64,000 nt of DNA from Nocardia takedensis NBRC 100417 (GTDB lineage: Bacteria > Actinomycetota > Actinomycetes > Mycobacteriales > Mycobacteriaceae): contig NZ_BAGG01000092.1 of assembly GCF_000308695.1 (NCBI RefSeq), positions 1 to 64,000 of the forward strand, read 5' to 3'. Below, piece after piece: positions 17,269-26,219 of this stretch. The notes beneath the pieces are model-generated. The model ran no database searches, was not told the DNA's origin, and was given only the letters and a program-made list of their open reading frames with translations. How positions within the stretch are numbered: the stretch's first letter is position 1; each line of letters opens with the position of its first letter. The position numbers and the translations under genes were made by a program.

Positions 17269-18807
17269 TCAGGACATCAGACGGCGCACGAAACGGTTCC
17301 CGAACGCGACCCGCAGGATCGTCTCGATCGTCTTCTCGGTGTCGGCGGTGTAGGGGTACCAGACGTGCTCGGACTTCGTGCGCCACCGGGCCAGCAGGAT
17401 CGGCTGCGCGTGGGTGAACTTGCGCAGCGCGTCGACGCCGTTGACCTGACCGACCCCGCTGGCCTTGCGCCCGCCGAACGGCGCCTCGGTCACGCCGTAG
17501 ATGGTGGCGGCGTCGTTGTGCACGACCGACCCCGTGATCAGCCGCTTGCCGATCCGCTCGGCGCGCGCGGGGTCGTTGGTGAACACGCTCGCGCTGAGTC
17601 CGTAGGCACTGTCGTTGGCCAGTCGGACGGCCTCGTCCTCGTCGCGGACCCGCATGATTGCCGCGATCGGGCCGAAGGTCTCCTCGGTCATCAGCGGCAT
17701 CGAGTGATCGACCCCGACCAGCACCGTCGGCTCGAAGAACAGTCCGTCGCCCTTGCCGGGCGAACCGCCCACCGCCGCGACCGCGCCCGCCTGCTTGGCC
17801 TGGTCGACGTGGCGGCTGACGATCTCGAGTTGCCGATCGGAGAACAGCGGCCCCATATCCTTGTCCGGCCCGGCGCCGTAGGTCAGCGCGGCCGCCTTCT
17901 CGGTGACCAGGCGGACGAATTCGTCGGCGACACTGTCGACCACGTAGATCCGCTCCACGCTCAGACAGACCTGCCCGGTGTTGAACATCGACAGGTAGAC
18001 CGCGCCCGCGGCGGCGCGTTCGAGATCGGCGTCGGCGCACACGATCATCGCGTCCTTGCCGCCCAGTTCCAAGGTGCAGGGGATCAACCGCCTGCCGCAC
18101 ACCTCGGCGATCCGGCGTCCGGTGGCCACGCTGCCGGTGAAGGCGATCTTGTCCACATCGCCCGCGACCAGCGCCGCGCCGGTCTCGCCGTCGCCGTGCA
18201 CGACCTGCACGACGTCCTCGGGCACGCCCGCCTCGCGCAGTACGTCCACGGCCCACGCGCCCGAGCGCGGGGTGACCTCGGACGGTTTGAGCACCACGGA
18301 GTTGCCCGCGAGCAGCGCCTGGGTGATCGGGTTGAGCGACAGCACGAACGGCGCGTTCCACGGGGTGATCACCCCGACGACGCCGAGTGGTTGGTAGTGC
18401 ACGGTCAGCCGTTTGACCGGCAGCAGGTAGCCGTGCAGGCGGCGGCGTTCGTCGCGCAGTTGGCGCACGGCGCGCGCGCTCCAATGGTTCAGGAAATCGG
18501 CCGAGGACAGGATCTCGATGGTCAGCGCCTCGGCGCGCGGTTTGCCGGTCTCCACGCGCAGCGATTCGACGATCTCGTCCTTGCGCGCGATCAACACCTC
18601 GACCGCGCGGCGGATGATCGCGGCGCGCTCGGCGATCGGGCGGGCGGCCCACGCGGGTTGGGCGGCGCGCGCCCTGGCGAGGGCGGCGTCGACGTCGGCC
18701 GCGCTGCTCGCCTCCCATTCCCCCAGCGCGGAGCGGTCGACCGGACTGGTCAGCGCCCAGCGCCTGCGTTCCCCCGTTTCGGTCGGCAACGGTTCAACGA
18801 TCGCCAC
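17269..18807 (-). CDS. NAD(P)-dependent aldehyde dehydrogenase
   Basis: 512 residues from GTG 18807, favoured by AAAGG nine bases upstream; an in-frame start at 18861 would add 18 residues and overlap the operator. Catalytic residues are all present: Asn151 (TPWNAPF), Lys174 (VLKPSE), Glu247 (LELGG), and Cys281 in NTGQVC. The enzyme would oxidise an aldehyde to an acid in the cytoplasm. The substrate is not evident; given its shared operator with cyp51 and the FadD genes, an aldehyde or alcohol-derived intermediate on a lipid side chain that then goes to the CoA ligase is a reasonable inference. Confidence 0.88.
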   Translation of the reverse strand: MAIVEPLPTETGERRRWALTSPVDRSALGEWEASSAADVDAALARARAAQPAWAARPIAERAAIIRRAVEVLIARKDEIVESLRVETGKPRAEALTIEILSSADFLNHWSARAVRQLRDERRRLHGYLLPVKRLTVHYQPLGVVGVITPWNAPFVLSLNPITQALLAGNSVVLKPSEVTPRSGAWAVDVLREAGVPEDVVQVVHGDGETGAALVAGDVDKIAFTGSVATGRRIAEVCGRRLIPCTLELGGKDAMIVCADADLERAAAGAVYLSMFNTGQVCLSVERIYVVDSVADEFVRLVTEKAAALTYGAGPDKDMGPLFSDRQLEIVSRHVDQAKQAGAVAAVGGSPGKGDGLFFEPTVLVGVDHSMPLMTEETFGPIAAIMRVRDEDEAVRLANDSAYGLSASVFTNDPARAERIGKRLITGSVVHNDAATIYGVTEAPFGGRKASGVGQVNGVDALRKFTHAQPILLARWRTKSEHVWYPYTADTEKTIETILRVAFGNRFVRRLMS

Positions 18808-18860
18808 CGCGACCACCTTTCCGCCCGCCCGCGGGATGACGGCAGCACCGGGCAGACACA

Positions 18861-18882
18861 TATTCGGACATGTGTCTGGACG
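18861..18882 (-). promoter_or_regulatory. Operator copy 6 of the island element (aldehyde dehydrogenase promoter)
   Basis: On the minus strand CGTCCAGACACATGTCC, then GAATA. It is nearly identical over about 35 bp to copy 4, including AGACACA (18854-18860) and TGTGTCT (18871-18877) with a 10-bp spacer. It ends 54 bp before GTG 18807. Confidence 0.65.
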
Positions 18883-18983
18883 GTACCACCGGCATTACCC
18901 GCCGGACAACGCCGAAACGGGCGCCGTGCGATATCCACGACGCCCGTGCGGCGTTGTCCGTTGCCCCGTCGGCGCCGGCTTTC

Positions 18984-19095
18984 GCGCCCGTCAGGCGGTA
19001 ACCATCGCGCCCGTCAGGCAGTGGCCATCGCGCCCGTCAGGCGGTAACCATCGCGCCCGTCAGGCGGTAACCATCGCGCCCGTCAGGCGGTGGCC
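18984..19095. repeat. 23-bp tandem repeat, about five copies, at the dps 3' end
   Basis: Units start at 18984, 19007, 19030, 19053 and 19076, each 23 bp (GCGCCCGTCAGGCGGTAACC plus ATC), with one or two substitutions in copies 2 and 5. The last copy includes the dps stop codon and its last three sense codons, so the array looks like a duplication of the gene's own end. Because 23 is not a multiple of three, it does not extend the protein. A minisatellite that could vary in copy number between strains. Confidence 0.9.
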
Positions 19096-19562
19096 AACTG
19101 CGCCTGCCACATCCAATGCAGCTGCTCGAGGCGCGCCGCGATCTCGATGAACAGGTCCTGGGTGACCGGATCGGCCTTCTCCGTGGACTCGATCCGCTCG
19201 CGCAACCGGCCGATCACGGCGGCCAGATTCGCCACGACCGAATCGATGACGTCGGTGTCCTGCTGCCAGCCCGACTCGAAGCCGAGTGCGCCGGATTCCG
19301 CGGACACCGTCGCCGCGCGCCCGTCGGGGCTCACGCCGATCGCGGTCGCGCGCTCGGCGGCGGTGTCGGTGAAGTCGCGCGCCGCCACGACCAGTTCGTC
19401 CAGGGCGAGGTGGACCGAACGGAAATTGCGGCCCACCACGTTCCAGTGGGCCTGTTTGGCGATCAGGGACAGATCGATCAGGTCCACTACGGTGGCCTGC
19501 AACGCCTCGCCCGCGATGCGCTGCTGTTCCGGGTCCAGGGTGCTCGTGATCGGTGTGCTCAT
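19083..19562 (-). CDS. dps: Dps-family DNA protection / miniferritin protein
   Basis: 159 residues, a four-helix ferritin-like protein. The inter-subunit ferroxidase ligands fall at the expected spacings: His39 (KQAHWN), His51, Asp55, Asp66 and Glu70. Dps forms a 12-mer that oxidises Fe(II) with peroxide and stores the iron, protecting DNA in stationary phase. The N-terminus (MSTPITSTLDPEQQ) lacks a lysine-rich tail, so DNA binding, if any, uses another surface. Catalase lies 1.3 kb away, which makes this a small oxidative-stress cluster. Confidence 0.9.
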   Translation of the reverse strand: MSTPITSTLDPEQQRIAGEALQATVVDLIDLSLIAKQAHWNVVGRNFRSVHLALDELVVAARDFTDTAAERATAIGVSPDGRAATVSAESGALGFESGWQQDTDVIDSVVANLAAVIGRLRERIESTEKADPVTQDLFIEIAARLEQLHWMWQAQLATA

Positions 19563-19626
19563 AGTGCCCGCCTCTCTTGTCTCGAGCGTCTGTCGCTTCG
19601 AGCGTTGACATCGGGCGAACTACCCG

Positions 19627-19658
19627 GGACCGCCGCACCGAAACCGGTACGGCGGTCC
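19627..19658 (-). terminator. Hairpin between dps and the unknown upstream gene
   Basis: GGACCGCCG (19627-19635) and CGGCGGTCC (19650-19658) pair perfectly, with further pairing inside the loop (ACCG with CGGT). It follows the stop of the gene at 19682-20164 and precedes dps, so it probably terminates the former. Confidence 0.6.
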
Positions 19659-19681
19659 ACGTCACAGCGGCGTTCGGGCGC

Positions 19682-20164
19682 TCAGCGGGTGGCCCCCAGC
19701 AGCTTCGCCCGGCGCGCCGCGGACCGCACGGCGGCCGCGACGGCCACCAGCGGCGGCGCCCAGCGCGCCTCCGCGGGCGCGACGCCCCACGCGGGTCCGT
19801 CCCCGCCCCCGGACGGTAGCGGGATCACCGCGCCGTCGACGTGCACGATCGCGCCCGCCTCGCGTAGCGCCTCGATCGCCCGACGGGCCTTGCTCGCGCC
19901 GGTGACCAGGTGGATCTCCCGGCGCCCCGCGCCGCGGATCTCGAGGACCGGGCCGGTGAGATTGTTGGAGCGCAGGTAGCGCCGGACCCCGGCGGCCAAG
20001 GCGTCGGTGAGTTCGATGCCCGCGACCTCGGCATCGGTGACCAGGTGCGGACCCTGCGCGGTGACGGCGACCGTCCACCCGAAACGGGCGTGGTCCCGCG
20101 CGGCGGCGGCGACGTCGACGGCTACGGTCGGCGCGGTGACGGTGGTGGCGTACGTCGTCGGCAC
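19682..20164 (-). CDS. Conserved-looking protein of unknown function
   Basis: 160 residues from GTG 20164 with GGGAGAG upstream. I do not recognise it. The N-terminal half, with VDVAAAARDHARFGWTVAVT, is faintly like the start of bifunctional primase-polymerase domains (AARxxxxRGWPV), but no catalytic acids follow, so I do not make that call. A middle section (GVRRYLRSNNLTGPVLEIRG, then REIHLVTGASKARRAIEALR) is alpha/beta, followed by VHVDGAVIPLPSGGGDGP and an Ala/Arg-rich tail. Between dps and the catalase gene, which is divergent. Confidence 0.6.
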   Translation of the reverse strand: MPTTYATTVTAPTVAVDVAAAARDHARFGWTVAVTAQGPHLVTDAEVAGIELTDALAAGVRRYLRSNNLTGPVLEIRGAGRREIHLVTGASKARRAIEALREAGAIVHVDGAVIPLPSGGGDGPAWGVAPAEARWAPPLVAVAAAVRSAARRAKLLGATR

Positions 20165-20434
20165 TGGTCTCTCCCATCCGGTGTCGATCCGGCTCTCGGA
20201 TCGGCGGCGGCGTCGCCTTCGCGATCGCACGGTCCTATGGAATCCCGGACGGCTAGCAGTTCTCCAACGAAATCCTTACGAACGCCCGGCGGTGCGGGAC
20301 CGCCCCGGTGTTTGAGTCGCTGACCCGGTGTTATGCCTTCTACGACCCCGCGGCGGCGTAGGCTTCCGACCAGGGACGACGTGGTCGACCCGTCGCCCCC
20401 GACCTCCTGAACACCGCGGGTAGAAGGGAGCACA

Positions 20435-21886
20435 ATGTCGAATTTCACCACCGATGACTCCGGGATCCCGGTACCGAGTGACGAACATTCGCTCACCGTC
20501 GGGCCCGACGGGCCGATCCTGCTCAACGACGCCTACCTCATCGAGAAGATGGCGGCGTTCAACCGCGAGCGGGTCCCCGAACGTCAACCGCACGCCAAGG
20601 GGGGCGGCGCGTTCGGCACCTTCGAGGTGACCGGCGACGTCAGCGCCTACACCAGGGCCGATCTGTTCCAACCGGGCAAGCGGACCGAGATGCTGGCCCG
20701 GTTCTCCACCGTCGCCGGCGAGCGCGGCAGCCCGGACACCTGGCGCGATCCGCGCGGGTTCGCCCTGAAGTTCTACACCGAACAGGGCAACTTCGACATG
20801 GTCGGCAACAACACACCGGTCTTCTTCGTCCGCGATCCGATGAAGTTCCAGGATTTCATCCGGTCGCAGAAGCGGCGCGCCGACAACAATCTGCGCGACC
20901 ACGACATGCAGTGGGATTTCTGGACGCTGTCCCCCGAATCCGCGCACCAGGTCACTTGGCTGATGGGCGATCGCGGTATCCCGCGCACGTGGCGGCACAT
21001 GAACGGCTATTCCAGCCACACCTATCTCTGGTACAACGCCGCGGGCGAGCGTTTCTGGGTGAAATACCATTTCAAGACCGATCAGGGCATCGAATTCCTC
21101 ACCCAGGACGAGGCCGACAAGCTGGCGGCCTCAGACGCCGATTACCACACCAGGGATCTGTGGGAATCGATCAATCGCGGTGAGCATCCGAGTTGGACGC
21201 TGCACATGCAGATCATGCCGTTCGACGACGCGAAGACCTACCGCTACAACCCCTTCGACCTGACCAAGGTGTGGCCGCACGGCGACTACCCGCTGATCGA
21301 GGTGGGCAAGATGACGTTGAACCGCAATCCGGCCGACTACCACACCGAGATCGAGCAGGCCGCGTTCGAGCCGAGCAACTCGGTGCCCGGCACCGGACCC
21401 AGTCCGGACAAGATGCTGCTGGGCCGGTGGTTCTCCTACCCGGACGCGCACCGCTACCGGATCGGCGTCAACTACAAAGAGCTGCCGGTCAATTCGCCGC
21501 ACGCCACCACCGCCCGCTCCTACTCCAAGGACGGGCAGATGCGCCATCACAATCCGGGCGACCCGGTCTACGTGCCCAATTCCAAGGGCGGCCCGCACGC
21601 CGACCCGGCGGTGTCGGGTCCGCCGGTGGGCTGGCACACCGACGGCGAGATGGTGCGGCAGGCCTACACTCCGCGCGCCGATGACGACGACTGGGGTCAG
21701 GCGGGCACGATGGTGCGCGACGTCCTCGACGACGCGGCGCGGGAACGGTTGGTGGACAACATCGTCGGCCACCTGCTCGACGGGGTGACCGAACCGGTGC
21801 TCGAGCGCGCCTTCGAGTACTGGCGCAACGTCGACAAGAACCTCGGCGACCGCGTGGAATCCGGGGTGCGCGCGGGACAGAAGTAG
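20435..21886 (+). CDS. katA: Haem catalase, small-subunit (clade 3) type
   Basis: 483 residues, the usual length for clade 3 monofunctional catalases. Distal His53 (ERQPHAKG), Asn125/126 (DMVGNNTPVFFVRDP) and the proximal tyrosine in RWFSYPDAHRYRIG are all present. AGAAGGGAG precedes the ATG. It breaks down hydrogen peroxide in the cytoplasm. The 270-bp upstream region shared with the unknown gene shows no recognisable OxyR or FurA site. A strong terminator follows. Confidence 0.93.
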   Translation: MSNFTTDDSGIPVPSDEHSLTVGPDGPILLNDAYLIEKMAAFNRERVPERQPHAKGGGAFGTFEVTGDVSAYTRADLFQPGKRTEMLARFSTVAGERGSPDTWRDPRGFALKFYTEQGNFDMVGNNTPVFFVRDPMKFQDFIRSQKRRADNNLRDHDMQWDFWTLSPESAHQVTWLMGDRGIPRTWRHMNGYSSHTYLWYNAAGERFWVKYHFKTDQGIEFLTQDEADKLAASDADYHTRDLWESINRGEHPSWTLHMQIMPFDDAKTYRYNPFDLTKVWPHGDYPLIEVGKMTLNRNPADYHTEIEQAAFEPSNSVPGTGPSPDKMLLGRWFSYPDAHRYRIGVNYKELPVNSPHATTARSYSKDGQMRHHNPGDPVYVPNSKGGPHADPAVSGPPVGWHTDGEMVRQAYTPRADDDDWGQAGTMVRDVLDDAARERLVDNIVGHLLDGVTEPVLERAFEYWRNVDKNLGDRVESGVRAGQK

Positions 21887-21916
21887 GGCCCGCGCGACAA
21901 CAGTCCGCACACGACG

Positions 21917-21950
21917 CGACCGCCCGGAACACGGCTCCGGGCGGTCGTTC
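21917..21950 (+). terminator. Rho-independent terminator after catalase
   Basis: A perfect 12-bp stem, CGACCGCCCGGA (21917-21928) and TCCGGGCGGTCG (21936-21947), followed by a short T-rich tail. Located 31 bp after the catalase stop, between convergent genes. Confidence 0.8.
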
Positions 21951-22023
21951 TCGTCAGGACCAGGCCCGTGACCGCGCCGCGTTCATCACATTCGGGCAAG
22001 GTCCCCCGTCGCGCCCGCGCGCC

Positions 22024-23514
22024 TCAGCACAGCGTGCGTTCGTCGGCGGGGGTCCCCGCGCGCGGCACCGGGGTGAACGCCTCGGCGGGATGGTGGTGCA
22101 GCATGCGGGCGAACTCCTTGGTCGTCCCGGGCCACGGATTGACCACGCGTCCGTTGGCGTGTTTGAACCAACTGTCCACCGGTCCGGTCCAGATCGTCTT
22201 GGACAGCGCCCGCCGCAGCCACCGCTGGTACTGGGCCATCGCCACCGGCCCCACCTCGATCGCCGCGCCGTCGAGTTGTTCGCGCCAGCGCAGACATTCG
22301 ACGATGTAGTCGATCTGGTACTGCTTCATGGTCGGGTTGCTGCCCGCGGGGGTGAAGGAGTTCGGTCCGGCGATGAGGAAGGCGTTGGGATAGCCCGGCA
22401 CCGCGAGCCCCATGTACGCCTCGGCCCCGTCGCGCCACTGTTCGTCCAGCATTCGTCCGCCGCGCCCGCGCACCGTGAGCGGCACCATGAACTCGGTCGC
22501 GCGAAAACCGGTGGCGTAGATCAGGACATCGGCGTGCCGGTGCGCGCCGTCGACGGTTTCCACCCCGTCCGAGACGATGCGGTGGATGGGATCGGTCACC
22601 AGCGTGACGTTGTGCCGGGCCAGCGTCGGGTAGTAGCGGCTGTCGAAGATGATGCGTTTGCCGCCGATCGGATAGTCCGGGGTGACCGCCGCGCGCAGGC
22701 GTCGGTCGGCCACCCGGCGGTGCAGGTAGGCGCGGGCGAACCACTGCGCGGGTCGCGCCGACCAACCCCGGTGCATGATCGGCGCGAGCACGGCGTCCGC
22801 ACCGTGATGCAAGGCCGTGCGATACATCCGGTGCGCCCCCGGCACCTGCAACGCCAGCCGCGACAGCGGGCCGAATTCGCGAGCGGGCTTGGGCAGCAGC
22901 CACTGTGGCGTGCGCTGGTAGAGGTGCACCCGACGGGCGATGCCCGCGATCTCCGGCAGGATCTGCGCGGCACTGGATCCGGTGCCGATGATGGCGATCT
23001 CGCGCCCGCGCAGATCGTGGTGGTGATCCCAGCGCGCGGTGTGGAAGGCCGGTCCGGCGAAGTCCGCGTGACCGGGGATGTCCGGCACGTAGGGCCGGTG
23101 CAGTTGGCCCAGGGCGAAGATCACCACCTGCGCCCGGATGTGTTGTCCGTCGGCGGTTTCCAGGTCCCAGTCGCCGTGTTCTTCGCGGTAGGTCGCGGCG
23201 GTCAGGGTCGTGTTCAGGCGTAGGTGCGGGGTGAGGCCGTACTCCTCGGTGACGCCGACCAGGTAGTCCAGGATCTGTTCCTGTCCCGGATAGCGCCTGC
23301 GCGCACTGCGATACGGCGCGAAGGAGAAGGAATACAGGTGTGAGGGCACATCGCAGTCGCAGCCGGGGTAGGTGTTCTCGCGCCACACGCCGCCGACCCG
23401 ATCGCCCTTCTCCAGAATGACGAAGTCGTCGTAGCCGGCCTGTTTGAGCGCCACGCCCATGCCGATTCCACCGAATCCCGCACCGATGACCGCCACTTTC
23501 CGATCCAGCACCAC
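22024..23514 (-). CDS. Flavin-containing monooxygenase, Baeyer-Villiger type
   Basis: About 496 residues; the start is uncertain between TTG 23526 and GTG 23514. Two nucleotide-binding motifs are seen, VIGAGFGGIG near the N-terminus for FAD and IIGTGSSAAQ near residue 178 for NADPH. The type I Baeyer-Villiger fingerprint FxGxxxHTxxW is present as FAGPAFHTARWD around residue 155. These enzymes insert oxygen next to a ketone, giving an ester or lactone. The native ketone is not evident. The gene stands alone, with an unusual inverted repeat upstream. Confidence 0.88.
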   Translation of the reverse strand: MVLDRKVAVIGAGFGGIGMGVALKQAGYDDFVILEKGDRVGGVWRENTYPGCDCDVPSHLYSFSFAPYRSARRRYPGQEQILDYLVGVTEEYGLTPHLRLNTTLTAATYREEHGDWDLETADGQHIRAQVVIFALGQLHRPYVPDIPGHADFAGPAFHTARWDHHHDLRGREIAIIGTGSSAAQILPEIAGIARRVHLYQRTPQWLLPKPAREFGPLSRLALQVPGAHRMYRTALHHGADAVLAPIMHRGWSARPAQWFARAYLHRRVADRRLRAAVTPDYPIGGKRIIFDSRYYPTLARHNVTLVTDPIHRIVSDGVETVDGAHRHADVLIYATGFRATEFMVPLTVRGRGGRMLDEQWRDGAEAYMGLAVPGYPNAFLIAGPNSFTPAGSNPTMKQYQIDYIVECLRWREQLDGAAIEVGPVAMAQYQRWLRRALSKTIWTGPVDSWFKHANGRVVNPWPGTTKEFARMLHHHPAEAFTPVPRAGTPADERTLC

Positions 23515-23529
23515 CTCTGTGACCAAGCC

Positions 23530-23962
23530 TCTCTGTTTCAGTCAACATTCAGCAATCACTATTCGCGTGGCACGGGTCGTCGGATTGTTCGACAACTGTC
23601 GCGATATGGACACGGACAGTTGTTCAATCGATTCCGAGTGTTGTTTCGCCTCAGGAACCTTCGTGCGCACGGCCGAGGGTCGCGGGGGAATTTCCCGGAG
23701 AATTCTCATCTTTGGCGTTTCAGCTGATTTTCAGCTACCGAATTCCGCGCAAACCATCCCCGTCGGGGACGCTCGCCCCCTTACCAGACCGGGCGTCCGG
23801 ATGTGAACCCGTGATTCGGTCACAAAAACCCTCGCCACATCGGCACCTGATGCACTATGTTAATGACTGTTCTTGTGTTTTCTGGACGACGTCGTTCGGG
23901 AAGCGGGGTCATGGCGCGTCCGTGACGCGCCGATTCCCCGATGTCGGGATGGGTGTGGTCGC
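23530..23962. other. Gene-free stretch between BVMO and transglycosylase genes
   Basis: About 430 bp between divergent genes, less GC-rich than the surroundings, particularly 23560-23660 and 23850-23885 (ATGTTAATGACTGTTCTTG). It holds the spaced inverted repeat described separately. No coding pattern convinced me; it probably contains both promoters. Confidence 0.6.
23583..23629. promoter_or_regulatory. Spaced inverted repeat upstream of the Baeyer-Villiger monooxygenase
   Basis: The left part reads ATTGTTCGACAACTGTC and the right part GGACAGTTGTTCAAT; their common inverted core is ACAACTGTC / GACAGTTGT with a spacer of about 13 bp. It is a plausible operator about 70 bp from the start of the monooxygenase gene. 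The binding protein is unknown. Confidence 0.45.
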
Positions 23963-25144
23963 ATGCGTATGTCAGCCCCGATCACCGCGTCGGCACTGCT
24001 GGCGGCCGGTGTCGTCATGTCCGGGTCGGCGGCCGAATCAGCCACGCCCGCCCCCGAGGGCACCTCGGAGACCCTGTTGGCCGCGGCCGACGCCGCCGCC
24101 GGCCCCGACGGCTCGGTCGGTTTGCTTCCGGTCGTTCCCGGCACCGCCCGCAGCCTGCACGCCGTCACCCCCACCGCCGACGGACCGCTGCCCGCGGGCA
24201 CCGCGCCCGCGCTGCGCGAGATCGCCCTGCCCGATTCCGCCGGGGCACTGGGCATTCCCGAGATCTCCCTGGCCGCCTACCGCAACGCCGAACTCGCCCT
24301 GGAATCGGCGATGCCGAACTGCGGGCTGCACTGGAACCTGCTGGCGGGCATCGGACGCATCGAATCCGGCCACGCCTTCGGCGGACGCACCGACGCCGGG
24401 GGCACCACCGTCACCCCCATTCTCGGTCCGTCCCTGGACGGCACCCTGCCCGGCAACGAAGTCATCCCGGCGGCAGGCGGCGGCTACGTGCGCGCCGTCG
24501 GGCCCATGCAGTTCCTGCCCGGCACCTGGTCGCGCTACTCCGCCGACGGCAACGGCGACGGAATCGCCGACCCGCACAACGTCTTCGACGCCGCGCTCGG
24601 CGCGGGCAAATACCTGTGCGCCGACGGCCTCGACCTGCGCGACCCCGCCCAGGAACTGCGCGCGGTCCTGCGCTACAACAACTCGATGGCCTACGCCGCC
24701 GACGTGCTGAGCTGGTCGGCGGCCTATCGCGACGGCGGCACCCCCAGCCGGGTCCCCGTCTCCCCGCAGCTCATACCGCCCGGCACGGCCACCCCCCGCG
24801 CGAGTGTGGCCCCGCAACTGCTCGCCGCGGGCCCCACCGCGCCCGGCGGGGCCATCCCGCTGCAACCGATGGTCGAAGCCAGTGCGCCGCAACGGGAGAC
24901 CCCGCCCCTGGTCACCATGCCCGGACTCACCCTGGAATGCGGCGTGCTGTGCCAACCGGTGCTCTCCGAACCCGAACCCGAACCCGAACCGGCGCCGCAA
25001 CGTCCGCTGCAGCAGCCCTTCCGGCTCGAAGCGCCCGAACCCGCACCGCAACCGGCGCCCGTCGAACCGCCGCCGCCCACCCATCAGCCCAGCATCACCC
25101 TGCCGATGGGCATCGTGATCCCGCTGCCCATGCCGCAGACCTGA
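23963..25144 (+). CDS. Secreted lytic transglycosylase, MltB-like, with Pro-rich tail
   Basis: About 393 residues from ATG 23963 (23969 is an alternative). A Sec signal peptide (MRMSAPITASALLAAGVVMS, then GSAAES-A) precedes a low-complexity linker. The transglycosylase domain at about residues 90-265 has the catalytic glutamate in GIGRIESGHAFGG and the family's AVGPMQFLPGTW and GDGIADPHNVFDAALGAGKYLC segments. It cleaves peptidoglycan glycan strands. The C-terminal 120 residues are proline and glutamate-rich, including EPEPEPEP, which could span the cell wall. An in-frame upstream extension (23873) would spoil the signal peptide. Confidence 0.88.
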   Translation: MRMSAPITASALLAAGVVMSGSAAESATPAPEGTSETLLAAADAAAGPDGSVGLLPVVPGTARSLHAVTPTADGPLPAGTAPALREIALPDSAGALGIPEISLAAYRNAELALESAMPNCGLHWNLLAGIGRIESGHAFGGRTDAGGTTVTPILGPSLDGTLPGNEVIPAAGGGYVRAVGPMQFLPGTWSRYSADGNGDGIADPHNVFDAALGAGKYLCADGLDLRDPAQELRAVLRYNNSMAYAADVLSWSAAYRDGGTPSRVPVSPQLIPPGTATPRASVAPQLLAAGPTAPGGAIPLQPMVEASAPQRETPPLVTMPGLTLECGVLCQPVLSEPEPEPEPAPQRPLQQPFRLEAPEPAPQPAPVEPPPPTHQPSITLPMGIVIPLPMPQT

Positions 25145-25198
25145 CCGAGACGCCCGATTAGGGGCCGAATCGCATCGCGAGGTGCGAGGATTGCCGAC

Positions 25199-26071
25199 AT
25201 GGCAGGCAAGCGCACCGTTCTCACCGCCGGATTGCGCCGACTGGCCGCCTTGCTGTTCGAGATGCGTGAAGGCGTGAATCTGAGCAAGGAGGAGGTCAGC
25301 GGGAGAACCGGCATCAACGTCACGACGCTGTACCGCATCGAGGCGGCCCAGGCCCGCCCGCAGCGGCGCACCCTGATGACCTTGCTCGAGCTCTACGACA
25401 TCGAGCCCGATCGCCGAAAATACGCGCTGGATCTGCTCTCCGACGCCCAGAAACCCGGCATGTCGCGGCCATACGAGGCCAACCTGACCGAGGTCTACTC
25501 GGCGTACATCAATTTCGAGTCCGAGGCGCTCTCGGCCCGTCACTACCAGACCTCCTACATCCCCGGCCTGCTCCAGACCCCGCAGTACGCGGGCGCGGTC
25601 ATCGACACCTCGATGCCGAAGGTGGAGGCCGCGGTCACCGAGAGCCGGGTCTCGGCGCGCATGAACCGCGCCACCGTGCTCACCAAGGACGAACCGCTGG
25701 AACTGTGGGTGGTGCTCGACGAAGCCGCGATCACCCGCGTCGTCGGCGGCACCGAGGTCATGTACGGCCAACTCCAGAAACTCGTCGAACAGAGCAAGCA
25801 GAAGAACGTCATCCTCCAGATCCTCCCGTTCGACGCGGGCGCCCACCCCGGTATGGCGGGCTCGTTCACCCTCCTGGATTTCCCGGAACCCAACGATCCC
25901 GAACTGGTCTACGTCGAGGGCATCGCCGGTGACGAATTGATCGAGGGCCACATCGAGATCCGCCGCTTCGGGGTGATCTTCGACCAACTGCGCGCCATGG
26001 CGCTGAGTCCGCGCGATTCGATCACCCGGATCCAGCGCGTCGCGGACCAGTTGCTCGACGACCGCCGCTGA
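25199..26071 (+). CDS. XRE-family regulator with DUF5753 domain
   Basis: 290 residues; GAGGA lies eight bases before ATG 25199. Residues 10-75 form an XRE helix-turn-helix (LRRLAALLFEMREGVNLSKE, SGRTGINVTTLYRIEAAQARP). From about 100 the DUF5753 domain follows, with ARHYQTSYIPGLLQTPQYA, QLQKLVEQSKQKNVILQILP and HPGMAGSFTLLDFP. In actinomycetes these regulators usually precede a small DUF397 gene, with which they act in BldB/WhiJ-like or toxin-antitoxin-like pairs. Here the downstream neighbour is an amino acid permease instead, so the partner is missing. Confidence 0.85.
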   Translation: MAGKRTVLTAGLRRLAALLFEMREGVNLSKEEVSGRTGINVTTLYRIEAAQARPQRRTLMTLLELYDIEPDRRKYALDLLSDAQKPGMSRPYEANLTEVYSAYINFESEALSARHYQTSYIPGLLQTPQYAGAVIDTSMPKVEAAVTESRVSARMNRATVLTKDEPLELWVVLDEAAITRVVGGTEVMYGQLQKLVEQSKQKNVILQILPFDAGAHPGMAGSFTLLDFPEPNDPELVYVEGIAGDELIEGHIEIRRFGVIFDQLRAMALSPRDSITRIQRVADQLLDDRR

Positions 26072-26219
26072 GTCGGCGCGGCGTTTCCGGCGACACGGCC
26101 GAGCGCGCCACCGGAATCGCCGCGCCCCACCGGGCGGGTCACGACACGGCCGCCGGACGACTATTCCGGTGCGGGACGGGGTATTACCCTTACCCGTTCC
26201 CACCGTAGGAGTGCACGTC

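Noticed and set aside
18984..19095. The 23-bp tandem array as a CRISPR
   Set aside because: Units are directly adjacent with no spacers, and no cas gene is present.
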